Source: Mycolicibacter arupensis
GTDB lineage: Bacteria; Actinomycetota; Actinomycetes; Mycobacteriales; Mycobacteriaceae
Direction: 5' to 3'
Length of the DNA stretch: 56,287 bases
Assembly (NCBI RefSeq): GCF_002086515.1
Contig: NZ_MVHH01000028.1
Location: 1 to 56,287 of the forward strand
Shown here: positions 1 through 8,142 of the stretch, one piece after another
How positions within the stretch are numbered: position 1 is the first letter of the stretch
How the letters are laid out: each line of letters starts with the position of its first letter
Translations under genes and position numbers: made by a program
The notes under the pieces: generated by a model
Seen by the model: the letters and a program-made list of their open reading frames with translations, nothing else
Database searches by the model: none
What the model was told of the DNA's origin: nothing

Positions 1-2640
1 CCCCCGCCCCCGCCGTCACCGCCGACGCCGCCGGTGCCGCCCTTGCCGGCGTTGCCGTTGGTGGCAGTGCCGCCGCGGCCGCCGTTACCGCCGTCACCGC
101 CGGTGCCGCCCTTGCCTCCGGTGTTGCCGTAGCCGCCGCTCTGGGCAGGGGTGGAGGTGGCGCCGGCGCCATTGCCACCGCGTCCACCGTCGCCACCGTT
201 ACCGCCGGCCCCTCCGGTACCGCCGTCACCGCCGTTGCCGGAGATCGCACCCCCCGCGCCACCGCGTCCGCCGTTGCCGCCGGTGCCGCCCTTGTCACCA
301 CCGGTTCCCACACCACCGTTATAGTTGTTGCCGAATCCCTGTTGGCCGTCGCTGCCGTTGCTGCCCATCCGGCCGGGGCCACCGGCCCCGCCGTCGCCGC
401 CGCGTCCACCGTTGCCGATGTTGCCGCCGTCGCCGCCTACGCCGCCAGCGCCACCGGTCCCGCGGATGGCGGTGGCCGATGCGCCGTTACCGCCGGCGCC
501 GCCGTTGCCCAGTGCCCCGGTCGGCCGCTGACCTGCCGCACCGGTGGCGCCGGTGGTGGAACCGGCCCCGCCGGTCCCGCCTGCGCCGCCGGCACCGGCG
601 TCACCGCCCTTGCCGCCGTCACCGCCGCGGCCGGAGAGCGTGTTGATGTCCGAGTTGTCGCCTCCGCGGCCGCCGTCGCCCGGCGTGCCGCCGGTGCCGC
701 CGTTTCCACCGGCGCCACCGGCGCCCTGCGCACCTGCGCTACCGGATCCGCCGGAAGCCACCCCGCCGCCGGTGCCACCAGCGCCGCCCTTGCCGCCGAT
801 GCCACCGGCGCCACCGTTTCCGCCGGTCTTCCCGTCAGCGCCGTAGCTGGCGCCCGCCGCGCCGTTCACCCCGGTCCCGCCGGTCCCGCCGGTCCCGCCG
901 GCGCCACCGGCACCGCCCTCGCCGCCGTCACCGCGGATGCGTCCACCCAGGCCGCCGGCGCCACCAGCGCCTCCGGACCCACCGGTCCCGCCGTCGCTGC
1001 CGGACTGGCCTGCGCCGACACCAAGGTCACCCTGACGGCCAGCGGCACCCTTACCGCCATCGCCGCCGTCACCGCCATTGCCGATATTGCCGCCGTTGCC
1101 GCCCCGGCCACCGGCACCGCCGCTAAAACCGGGCGAAATGGCGTCGGCGCCGTTGCCACCGGCGCCGCCGTTGCCGTGAATGCCGGTTGGCAGGCCGCCC
1201 GCGGTGCCCGCGGCCCCGCGGACGGAACCGCTGCCGGCGCTGCCGGCAGCACCGCCGGTGCCGGCGTTGCCGCCGTTGCCGCCGTTGCCGCCCTGGAAGC
1301 CACCGGTGGTGGCGTCGGCACCCTTGCCACCGTCACCGGGGATGCCACCGTTGCCGCCGTTGCCGGCAGCACCGCCGACACCGACCGTGCCGTCATGCCC
1401 GGAGCCGCCGGCGGCAACTCCGCCGGCCGCGCCGCCGTAGCCACCGTTGCCACCCCGGCCGCCGGCACCGCCGTCACCGCCGCGCTGGCCGTCGCCGCCC
1501 TCACCGGTTCCGGCGGTGCCGTTCTGGCCGGCCCCGCCGTTGCCACCGGTGCCGCCACTGCCGCCGGCGCCGCCGTCACCGCCGTCACCGCTGATCGAAC
1601 CGCCCAGGCCGCCCGCGCCGCCGTTGCCGCCGAGTCCTCCGGCCCGTCCGGCAGTGCCGGCCTGGCCAGCGTGGCTGCCATCGGTTCCGGCCTCGCCGTT
1701 GCCGCCCCGACCGCCGACACCGCCGGTGCCGCCGTTGCCGTGATCGCCGCCGTTGCCGCCCCGGCCACCGTCGCCGCCGGTGCCGTTGTCCATCCCCGCA
1801 CCACCCGTGCCGCCGGTGCCGCCGGTGCCGTAATTGCCGCCGTTGCCGCCGGCCCCGCCGCGGCCACCATTGTCGCCGGCCTCGGTGGCGTCGAAGCCGC
1901 GACCGCCGGTGCCGCCATTGCCGCCGCTGTTCGCGGCGGCACCGGCATCGCCGGTGAACCCCGGCCCCTCGTCGGCCGTACCACCGGCACCACCGACGCC
2001 GGCCGTACCGGCGTCGCCACCATTACCGCCTACGCCACCGTCCGGGTGGTCCTCGGTGCCGTCCGCCCCGGCTCCGCCGGTGCCGCCGAGACCCGCGGCA
2101 CCGCCGCGGCCACCGGAGCCAGCGCTGCCGAATTCTCCCCCGTTGCCGCCGACCCCGCCGATACCACCGATACCACCGTTGCCGCCGTTGCCGCCGACTC
2201 CGAAGTTGACGCCGACGACACCTGTCGTGCCGTCACCGCCGGACCCGCCCTGGCCACCGGCACCACCAATGCCGCCGTTGCCGAAGCGTGCGGTACTCGC
2301 GCCGCCGGCGCCACCGTTGCCGCCGATGCCGCCGATGGCGCCGCTGGCACCCGTCGCACCGATCCCACCGGTACCGCCGACGCCGCCGTCACCGAACACC
2401 ACGCCTCGACCGAGACCACCGACTCCGCCTTCGCCGCCCCCGGCACCACCGGCGCCGCCGACCCCACCGTCACCCAGCAACCAGCCGCCGTCGCCACCTT
2501 CGCCGCCACGCTCCCCATAGGCACCGTCCCCGCCGGCGCCGCCAGCGCCGAACATTCCGGCATCACCGCCGTTACCCCCCAGGCCGTCGTAGCCGTCGCC
2601 ACCATCGCCGAACAACAGGCCACCGTCGCCGCCGTCGGGG
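1..2640 (-). repeat. PGRS Gly-Gly-X coding repeat
   Basis: The plus strand is a near-continuous run of gcc/gcg-type triplets (ccgccgttgccgcc and variants). Read on the minus strand it gives Gly-Gly-Ala, Gly-Gly-Asn and Gly-Gly-Asp units. Occasional non-Gly interruptions such as DAISPGFSG near 1130 are typical of PGRS. The repetition produces several long spurious frames on both strands. Confidence 0.85.
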
Positions 2641-3017
2641 TGTTCGGCGGTTCCGTCGGCCCCATCACCGATCCACAGCTGACCAGCCGGCGCCAGCAGG
2701 TTGATCGCATCGATAAGCCAGGCGTTGTCCGGGTCGTCGATGAAGCTGTCGATGCCGGCGTACAGGGGGTCGTCGACGAACCGATCCAGAAACGCGGCCG
2801 CGTCGAAGCCACCGACGAGGCCCGGCGCCCACTCACTGGGATCGAAAAGATCGACGATCCAATCGAAAACATCCGCCTGCGCGCGAGGGCCGACTGCGGA
2901 CGGCAACATGCCGAACGCCAAGAAGGAACACGCCGCCGCCATGCTCGCGAAAACCCGACGCCAGGACGGCACCATACTCGGCGACCGACGGCGTCCGATG
3001 CGGTGTGTATCAAGCAC
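1..3017 (-). CDS. Signal-peptide PGRS protein, 3' end off window
   Basis: The minus-strand Gly frame stays open from about 3017 to the left edge, so at least 1005 residues are visible and the C-terminus is missing. I chose the GTG at 3017 because AGAGGGG lies 8 nt upstream; the in-frame ATG at 2975 has no such site. The N-terminus is not a PE domain. An Arg-rich stretch (IGRRRS, WRRVF) precedes a hydrophobic segment ([13 protein letters not shown]) and an AQA|D-like cleavage site, which is a Sec-type signal peptide. About 80 acidic and aromatic residues ([15 protein letters not shown]) follow, then hundreds of GGX/GGAGG repeats typical of the mycobacterial PGRS domain. I infer an exported or surface-exposed protein. 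Function is unknown; PGRS domains are often calcium-binding beta-roll-like surface modules. Confidence 0.85.
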   Translation of the reverse strand, partial: MLDTHRIGRRRSPSMVPSWRRVFASMAAACSFLAFGMLPSAVGPRAQADVFDWIVDLFDPSEWAPGLVGGFDAAAFLDRFVDDPLYAGIDSFIDDPDNAWLIDAINLLAPAGQLWIGDGADGTAEHPDGGDGGLLFGDGGDGYDGLGGNGGDAGMFGAGGAGGDGAYGERGGEGGDGGWLLGDGGVGGAGGAGGGEGGVGGLGRGVVFGDGGVGGTGGIGATGASGAIGGIGGNGGAGGASTARFGNGGIGGAGGQGGSGGDGTTGVVGVNFGVGGNGGNGGIGGIGGVGGNGGEFGSAGSGGRGGAAGLGGTGGAGADGTEDHPDGGVGGNGGDAGTAGVGGAGGTADEGPGFTGDAGAAANSGGNGGTGGRGFDATEAGDNGGRGGAGGNGGNYGTGGTGGTGGAGMDNGTGGDGGRGGNGGDHGNGGTGGVGGRGGNGEAGTDGSHAGQAGTAGRAGGLGGNGGAGGLGGSISGDGGDGGAGGSGGTGGNGGAGQNGTAGTGEGGDGQRGGDGGAGGRGGNGGYGGAAGGVAAGGSGHDGTVGVGGAAGNGGNGGIPGDGGKGADATTGGFQGGNGGNGGNAGTGGAAGSAGSGSVRGAAGTAGGLPTGIHGNGGAGGNGADAISPGFSGGAGGRGGNGGNIGNGGDGGDGGKGAAGRQGDLGVGAGQSGSDGGTGGSGGAGGAGGLGGRIRGDGGEGGAGGAGGTGGTGGTGVNGAAGASYGADGKTGGNGGAGGIGGKGGAGGTGGGVASGGSGSAGAQGAGGAGGNGGTGGTPGDGGRGGDNSDINTLSGRGGDGGKGGDAGAGGAGGTGGAGSTTGATGAAGQRPTGALGNGGAGGNGASATAIRGTGGAGGVGGDGGNIGNGGRGGDGGAGGPGRMGSNGSDGQQGFGNNYNGGVGTGGDKGGTGGNGGRGGAGGAISGNGGDGGTGGAGGNGGDGGRGGNGAGATSTPAQSGGYGNTGGKGGTGGDGGNGGRGGTATNGNAGKGGTGGVGGDGGGG

Positions 3018-3341
3018 CCGAGTGTGTCCCCTCTTCTTCCACGCTTACGCGCGACGAGCAACATAAAATTCAGCTGAGGTAGCCCTTGAGCAGCCTTTGT
3101 CGAAGCATTAAATTAACGCAAATGTAGGCTGAGGTCTAAGATAGGAGAGTTTGCTGCCTCACCGCTGCGCCGTCAAGCGGTTGAGCTCATTGAGTACGTC
3201 CATCTGACCGATATGGCCCGCCATAGCCATAGGCTGGAACCTATGCGCGTCGTCGTCATCACATAACACGGGCCACCGTCGGTGTGACGTGGACGAGACA
3301 CCCCGGGCCCGCCGACGGCTTCATGAGATCGACGCTGCTGC
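3018..3341. other. Intergenic region, PGRS upstream
   Basis: This stretch separates the PGRS start from the PPE stop. Positions 3061-3150 are clearly more AT-rich than their surroundings and probably hold the PGRS promoter and leader on the minus strand. The PGRS ribosome site lies near 3026-3032. I see no convincing gene, tRNA or repeat here. Confidence 0.5.
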
Positions 3342-4532
3342 CTACCCTCCGGCAGGTGGCCGCGGAAACCGGAATCGGCGATCACGCAGCCGGTACACCG
3401 CGACACCGTCGTTGCGGGCCACCGAACGCCCCATGGGTCCCAGCGCCCCCATCGGGGCGCTGTTTGCCGCGGGCCGCAGTGCCTGGGACGCCTCCGCACG
3501 CACCCCGGTCGAACCCGCCGGTCGAGTGGGCTCGACGGTGTCGGTCGTCGGAGCTGCCGTCAGCCACCCCGGCGGCACCGTCAGCTTCCCCACCGGCGCC
3601 GATCGGCCGGCGCTGGCCAGCACCGCCTGGGGGAACTGCGGCGACCCAGGCACCCCGTGCGGGACGATCGGGTTGGGCACCGCGGCTCCCGCGGCCGCCT
3701 TCTCGTGGGCGTTAAGAAGGGCCACACCGAAGGCGCCCTGCGATCCGGTGGTGAATACCACCTGCTGCGCGATCCCCAGAACCCCCAACGTGGGCCCCAG
3801 GACGGCAAGTTCGGCGACGATGGGCCACGTCTGCGGCGACGATGCCGCCACTACCCCGGCTTGCGCCGGCTGCGCCGGGGCCAGGAGGTGCGGTTGCTCA
3901 AGCACCGGTGACAGCAGCTCAGAGACCGGCAGTTGCGTCTGCCCGGCGACGGCCTCTGCGGCCGCGCGCGCGGATGCGGCGTGTTGCGCGAGCTGCCCTC
4001 CGAGGTTGGTGGTCTCCGGCGGCCGCTGAAACGGTCTCAGGGCCGATGCCTGGGCCGAGGCGCCGGCATAGCCGTACATGGCCGAGGCATCTTGGGCCCA
4101 CATCTCGGCGTAGCCGGCCTCGGTGGCAGCAATCGCCGGCCCATTCTGCCCAAAGAAGTTCGTGGCCATCAGCATCAGCAACTGGGCGCGGTTGGCCACC
4201 ACCGCTGTCGGCGGCACGGTCGCCGCGAAGGCCGTTTCGTATGCCCCTGCCACGGCCCGAATCTGAGCTGCGGTCGACTCGGCCTGCACCGCGGTCGCCG
4301 AGAGCCACGCGATGTATCGCGTGGCGGCCACGGCCATCGCGTCGGCAGCGGCTCCCGACCACACCTGGCTCTGAAGGTTCGACATCATCTCGGAGTAGCC
4401 GGCGGCCAGCGACTCCAGTTGGACTCCGACAGCCTCCCAGGCCGCGGCCGCAGCCATCATCGGCCCCGAACCCGGACCGGAATACATTCTGGCCGAATTG
4501 ATTTCGGGAGGCAAAGCGCCGAAATCAAACAC
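3342..4532 (-). CDS. PPE family protein (PPE-SVP type)
   Basis: This is a typical PPE protein of about 396 residues starting [12 protein letters not shown]. The N-terminal ~180 residues form the helical PPE domain. They contain the WxG-type turn (VWSG) and the conserved block [30 protein letters not shown] sequence near residue 310 matches the GxxSVPxxW motif of the SVP subfamily. I prefer the GTG at 4532, with GGGA just upstream; a TTG at 4535 would add one residue. PPE proteins usually pair with a PE partner and leave through a type VII secretion system; no PE gene is visible in this window. The gene lies 73 nt downstream of another PPE gene on the same strand and may be cotranscribed with it. 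Confidence 0.9.
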   Translation of the reverse strand: MFDFGALPPEINSARMYSGPGSGPMMAAAAAWEAVGVQLESLAAGYSEMMSNLQSQVWSGAAADAMAVAATRYIAWLSATAVQAESTAAQIRAVAGAYETAFAATVPPTAVVANRAQLLMLMATNFFGQNGPAIAATEAGYAEMWAQDASAMYGYAGASAQASALRPFQRPPETTNLGGQLAQHAASARAAAEAVAGQTQLPVSELLSPVLEQPHLLAPAQPAQAGVVAASSPQTWPIVAELAVLGPTLGVLGIAQQVVFTTGSQGAFGVALLNAHEKAAAGAAVPNPIVPHGVPGSPQFPQAVLASAGRSAPVGKLTVPPGWLTAAPTTDTVEPTRPAGSTGVRAEASQALRPAANSAPMGALGPMGRSVARNDGVAVYRLRDRRFRFPRPPAGG

Positions 4533-4605
4533 CAATGATCCCGTCGCTGCGGCAACACAGTGCCCACAACGCTCGGCGGACTCGCGCGCCGCGCATCAGC
4601 ATCAG

Positions 4606-5835
4606 CTAGCCGCCAAGCGACGGGCGGGGCATGCTGAATCGCCCCGGCGCGACACGCAAAGCACTGGAGACAGTCTGGCGTCCCGTGGCCGCCGCGCCGC
4701 CCATCATGGCCGCCACCGGCCCCATGCCCATGGCCGGGGCAGCACCGGACATGTCCGTCGAACCGTCCGGCACAGCGACTTCACCCGCAAGCTCGTCTTC
4801 GGACAACCACACCGGGTCCTTGGAGACCGATGCCACCGGGGTGGCATCGGCCCACGCCGGTGGCACCGACAATTGGCCCACCGGCGCGACGTCGCTGCCC
4901 ATCTGGGCCAACACCGCGCGACCGCCCACTGCTGCAGACTCCCCTGCCGACTTCTCGTCGTTCACCAGGACCGGCTTCTGTTCGTTCGCCGCGCCCGCGC
5001 CGGTTTCGGCATGGGCCACCAGATAGGCATTTCCGGCCAGCGCGAAGGAGCCCACCGACGAGATGGTCCGCGCAGTCTGCAGGGCAAAAGAAGTCGGCCC
5101 CAACACGATGTTGAGGGCAGCGATCAGATCCAGCGGCAGCCACGGATCTGCTTGCGCGGGCAGCGCAGCAGCCTGCCCGGTCGCAAGTCCGCCAAGCTGC
5201 TGCGGCAGCTGGGCCAGCAGCGGTGAAAGCAGACTCTGGGTATTGGTGGCCGCGGTCGAGCCGGCGGCCCCCGCGACCGCGGCCGCCTGGCCGGCCCCAC
5301 CCATCGGGTTGGTGGTCTGCGGGGGCTGTTGAAACGGCGCCAACTCGGCGGCCGTCGCGGCCGCGGACGCATACCCGAACATCGCGAGCGCGTCTTGGGC
5401 CCACATCTGCGCGTATTCGAATTCGGCGGCCGCGATCGCGGGGGTGTTCTGACCGAAGATATTGGTTGCCGCCAGGTGCGCCAGCCGGGCGCGGTTGGCC
5501 AGCACCAGTGCCGGCGGGACGATCGCCGTGCGCGCGTTCTCGTAGGTGGCCGCTGCTGCCCGGGCTTGACCGGCCGCGCGCTCGACCTGGCCGGCGGTTG
5601 CCAACGCCCACTCGGCGTACGGAGTCGCCGCAGCGGCCATGGCCGCGGACGCCCTGCCGGTCCAGCTTTCGCCCTGCAGATTGGCGACCACCGAAAAATA
5701 CCCGGCCGCAAAGGCCTGCAACTGCGCAGCAAGGGCATCGTAAGCGGCCGCGGCCGCCAGCAGGGGTCCCGAGCCTGGACCGGAATAGATCTTTGCCGAG
5801 GTCACCTCGGGCGGAGCCGCTCCGAAATCCACCAT
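4606..5835 (-). CDS. PPE family protein (PPE-SVP type)
   Basis: This 409-residue protein starts MVDFGAAPPEVTSAKIYSGP. It has the ~180-residue PPE helical domain (SWTGRAS turn, NIFGQNTPAIAAAEFEYAQMW block) and GQLSVPPAW near residue 320, the SVP motif. The frame is open further upstream. The ATG at 5835 is chosen because AGAGGGA sits about 7 nt before it and the PPE motif begins directly there. It resembles the next PPE gene throughout its N-terminal domain, so the pair probably arose by tandem duplication. The C-terminal region is Ala/Gly/Pro-rich and ends in a short basic tail. Export by an ESX system is inferred from the family. Confidence 0.92.
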   Translation of the reverse strand: MVDFGAAPPEVTSAKIYSGPGSGPLLAAAAAYDALAAQLQAFAAGYFSVVANLQGESWTGRASAAMAAAATPYAEWALATAGQVERAAGQARAAAATYENARTAIVPPALVLANRARLAHLAATNIFGQNTPAIAAAEFEYAQMWAQDALAMFGYASAAATAAELAPFQQPPQTTNPMGGAGQAAAVAGAAGSTAATNTQSLLSPLLAQLPQQLGGLATGQAAALPAQADPWLPLDLIAALNIVLGPTSFALQTARTISSVGSFALAGNAYLVAHAETGAGAANEQKPVLVNDEKSAGESAAVGGRAVLAQMGSDVAPVGQLSVPPAWADATPVASVSKDPVWLSEDELAGEVAVPDGSTDMSGAAPAMGMGPVAAMMGGAAATGRQTVSSALRVAPGRFSMPRPSLGG

Positions 5836-6055
5836 CGCCCATTCCCTCTTGCTGATGTGTACCGAATTCAGCGGAGAAAACCGTTCCGCCCCGCTACCAG
5901 CCTCCGCGCTGATCCGGTCCATCGCTATGCGCTGTAACCCCCAATCTCGGTAGGGGGCGACCTGTAGGCGCACTGAGCACCGCCGGCCGGGAGCTGGGAC
6001 AGATCCTCTGCCTCAAGCCCCGGTCCGGCGGTCGTTCGTCGCGAATCAGAACTGG

Positions 6056-7996
6056 TCAGACGGTACGGGCGAGTCGCTGCGCCAGCAGCTCCGCGAAGCG
6101 CGCCGGGTCCTCGAGCGCCCCGCCCTCGGCCAACAGAGCGGTGCCGTAGAGCAGCTCCGCGGTCTCGGCGACGTCGGCGTCCTCGCCGCGCTCGCTGTGC
6201 GCCTGGCGCAGGCCGGTGATCAGCGGGTGATCCGGGTTGAGTTCGAGGATCCGCTTGCCGACCGGTACGTCCTGGCCGTTGGCGCGATAGATCCGTGCCA
6301 AGGCCGGGGTCATCTCAAAGGTGTCGGTGATCAAGCAGGCCGGTGACTCCGTCAACCTGCTGGACAGCCGCACCTCTTTAACGTGTTCGGTCAGCGTCTG
6401 CTCGAGCCAGGCGATCAGGTCGGCGAATTCCTTCTGCTGTTCCTGACGCTGCTCCTCGTGCGCCGTCTTGTCTTCCTCGGAGTCCAGGTCCACCTCACCC
6501 TTGGCCGTCGACTGCAAGGGCTTGCCGTCGAACTCGGCGACGGTGTTGACCCACAGTTCGTCGACCGGGTCGGTCAGCAGGAGCACCTCGTACCCCTTGG
6601 CCTTGAACGCCTCCAGGTGCGGCGACTTGAGCAGTTGCTGACGTGACTCACCGGTGGCGTAGAAGATCTGCTCCTGGCCGTCTTTCATGCGTTCGACGTA
6701 CTGAGCCAGGGTGGTCGGCTCGGAGTCGCTGTGCGTGGAGGCGAAAGAGCTGATCCCCAGCAGCGCCTCCTGGTTGTCGAAGTCGGACAGCAGTCCTTCC
6801 TTGACGACGCGGCCGAACTCTGTCCAGAAGGTGCGGTAGTCCTCGGGCCGCTGGGACTGCAGCTCCTTGATGGTCGACAGCACCTTCTTGGTGAGCCGCC
6901 GGCGAATCGCGTTGATCTGGCGGTCCTGCTGCAAGATCTCCCGCGAGACGTTCAACGACATGTCCGCGGCATCCACGACACCCTTGACGAAGCGCAGGTA
7001 CTCGGGCATCAGCTGGTCACAGTCGCCCATGATGAACACGCGCTTGACGTAGAGCTGGACCCCGACCTGAGCGTCGCGGCTGAACAAGTCGAACGGGGCA
7101 TGCGACGGGATGAACAGCAACGCCTGATATTCGAAGGTGCCTTCGGCCTTCATCGCGATGACTTCGAGCGGCTCATCCCAGGCATGAGAGATGTGCTTGT
7201 AGAACTCGCTGTACTCCTCTTGCGAGACTTCCTCTTTGGGGCGCGCCCACAATGCCTGCATCGAGTTCAGCGTCTGAGTCTCGACGGTGACCGTCTCATC
7301 GCCGCCCTCGTGCTCCGGCGGTGTCCGGCGTTCGACCTGCATCCGGATCGGCCAGGCGATGAAGTCCGAGTACTTCTTGACCAGACCGCGGATCGTCCAC
7401 TCCGCGGTGTAGTCGTGCAGTTCGTCTTCGGCGTCCTCGGGCTTGAGGTGCAAGGTGATCGACGTGCCCTGTGGCGCACCATCGACAGGTTCGATGGTGT
7501 AGGTGCCATCGCCACTGGAGGCCCAACGGATGCCTTCGCTCTGGCCCGCCTTGTGCGTGACCATCTCGACTCGGTCGGCCACCATGAACACCGAGTAGAA
7601 CCCGATACCGAACTGTCCGATCAGCTCTTCGGAGGCCGCCTCGTTCTGGGCGTTCTGCGCCTCACGCAACTGCTGACGCAGCTCGGCTGTGCCGGAGCGG
7701 GCCAGGGTGCCGATCAGGTCCACCACTTCGTCGCGCGACATACCGATGCCGTTGTCGCGGACGGTCAAGGTGCGCGCCGACGTGTCGACCTCGATCTCGA
7801 TGTGCAGATCGGAGGTGTCCGCCTCGAGGTCCTTGTTGCGGAACGCCTCAAGCCGCAGCTTGTCCAAGGCGTCGGAGGCGTTGGAGATCAGCTCCCGCAG
7901 GAACGCGTCCTTGTTGGTGTAGACGGAATGAATCATCAGATCCAGCAGTTGCCGAGCCTCGGCCTGAAACTCCAACTGCTCCACACGTTCGCTCAT
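6056..7996 (-). CDS. htpG: Chaperone protein HtpG (Hsp90)
   Basis: HtpG is the bacterial Hsp90, an ATP-dependent cytosolic chaperone. The 646-residue length matches the mycobacterial family. GHKL ATPase motifs are in order: NASDALDKLR (near 34), DNGIGM (near 80) and GQFGIGFYS (near 126). The middle domain carries FDLFSRDAQVGVQLYVKRVFIMGD and SLNVSREILQQ. The C-terminal dimerisation domain follows an acidic Glu/Gln-rich linker (EEDKTAHEEQRQEQQKE). ATG at 7996 (MSERVEQLEF) is taken as start; a TTG 9 nt upstream is in frame but lacks support. It is transcribed away from the large regulator at 8143, with 146 bp between the two starts. Confidence 0.97.
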   Translation of the reverse strand: MSERVEQLEFQAEARQLLDLMIHSVYTNKDAFLRELISNASDALDKLRLEAFRNKDLEADTSDLHIEIEVDTSARTLTVRDNGIGMSRDEVVDLIGTLARSGTAELRQQLREAQNAQNEAASEELIGQFGIGFYSVFMVADRVEMVTHKAGQSEGIRWASSGDGTYTIEPVDGAPQGTSITLHLKPEDAEDELHDYTAEWTIRGLVKKYSDFIAWPIRMQVERRTPPEHEGGDETVTVETQTLNSMQALWARPKEEVSQEEYSEFYKHISHAWDEPLEVIAMKAEGTFEYQALLFIPSHAPFDLFSRDAQVGVQLYVKRVFIMGDCDQLMPEYLRFVKGVVDAADMSLNVSREILQQDRQINAIRRRLTKKVLSTIKELQSQRPEDYRTFWTEFGRVVKEGLLSDFDNQEALLGISSFASTHSDSEPTTLAQYVERMKDGQEQIFYATGESRQQLLKSPHLEAFKAKGYEVLLLTDPVDELWVNTVAEFDGKPLQSTAKGEVDLDSEEDKTAHEEQRQEQQKEFADLIAWLEQTLTEHVKEVRLSSRLTESPACLITDTFEMTPALARIYRANGQDVPVGKRILELNPDHPLITGLRQAHSERGEDADVAETAELLYGTALLAEGGALEDPARFAELLAQRLARTV

Positions 7997-8142
7997 AGCC
8001 GCCAAATTTACCGCCGCCCTCCGGGCGTTCTTCGGGGGGCCGAGCGGCGGGCACAGGGGCCCACCGCCGGCCCCGCCAAGCCCCGCGCGGGCCTTTACCC
8101 GATCTTGACCGCCTGCTGAATCGCGACACCGACGATGGCCAC

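Noticed and set aside
1..2640. Possible CRISPR or minisatellite array
   Set aside because: The triplet periodicity is coding (GGX) with irregular units; there are no constant repeats with unique spacers.
437..3064. Three minus-strand frames rich in Ala and Val within the PGRS region
   Set aside because: They are in the wrong phase relative to the continuous Gly frame, which carries the signal peptide and PGRS repeats.
342..3077. A 911-codon plus-strand frame rich in Ala, Val and Thr
   Set aside because: It is the complement of the PGRS Gly codons; its composition follows from the repeat and it has no domain.
6731..8119. A 462-codon plus-strand frame over htpG
   Set aside because: It is antisense to htpG, an artefact of GC-rich third positions.
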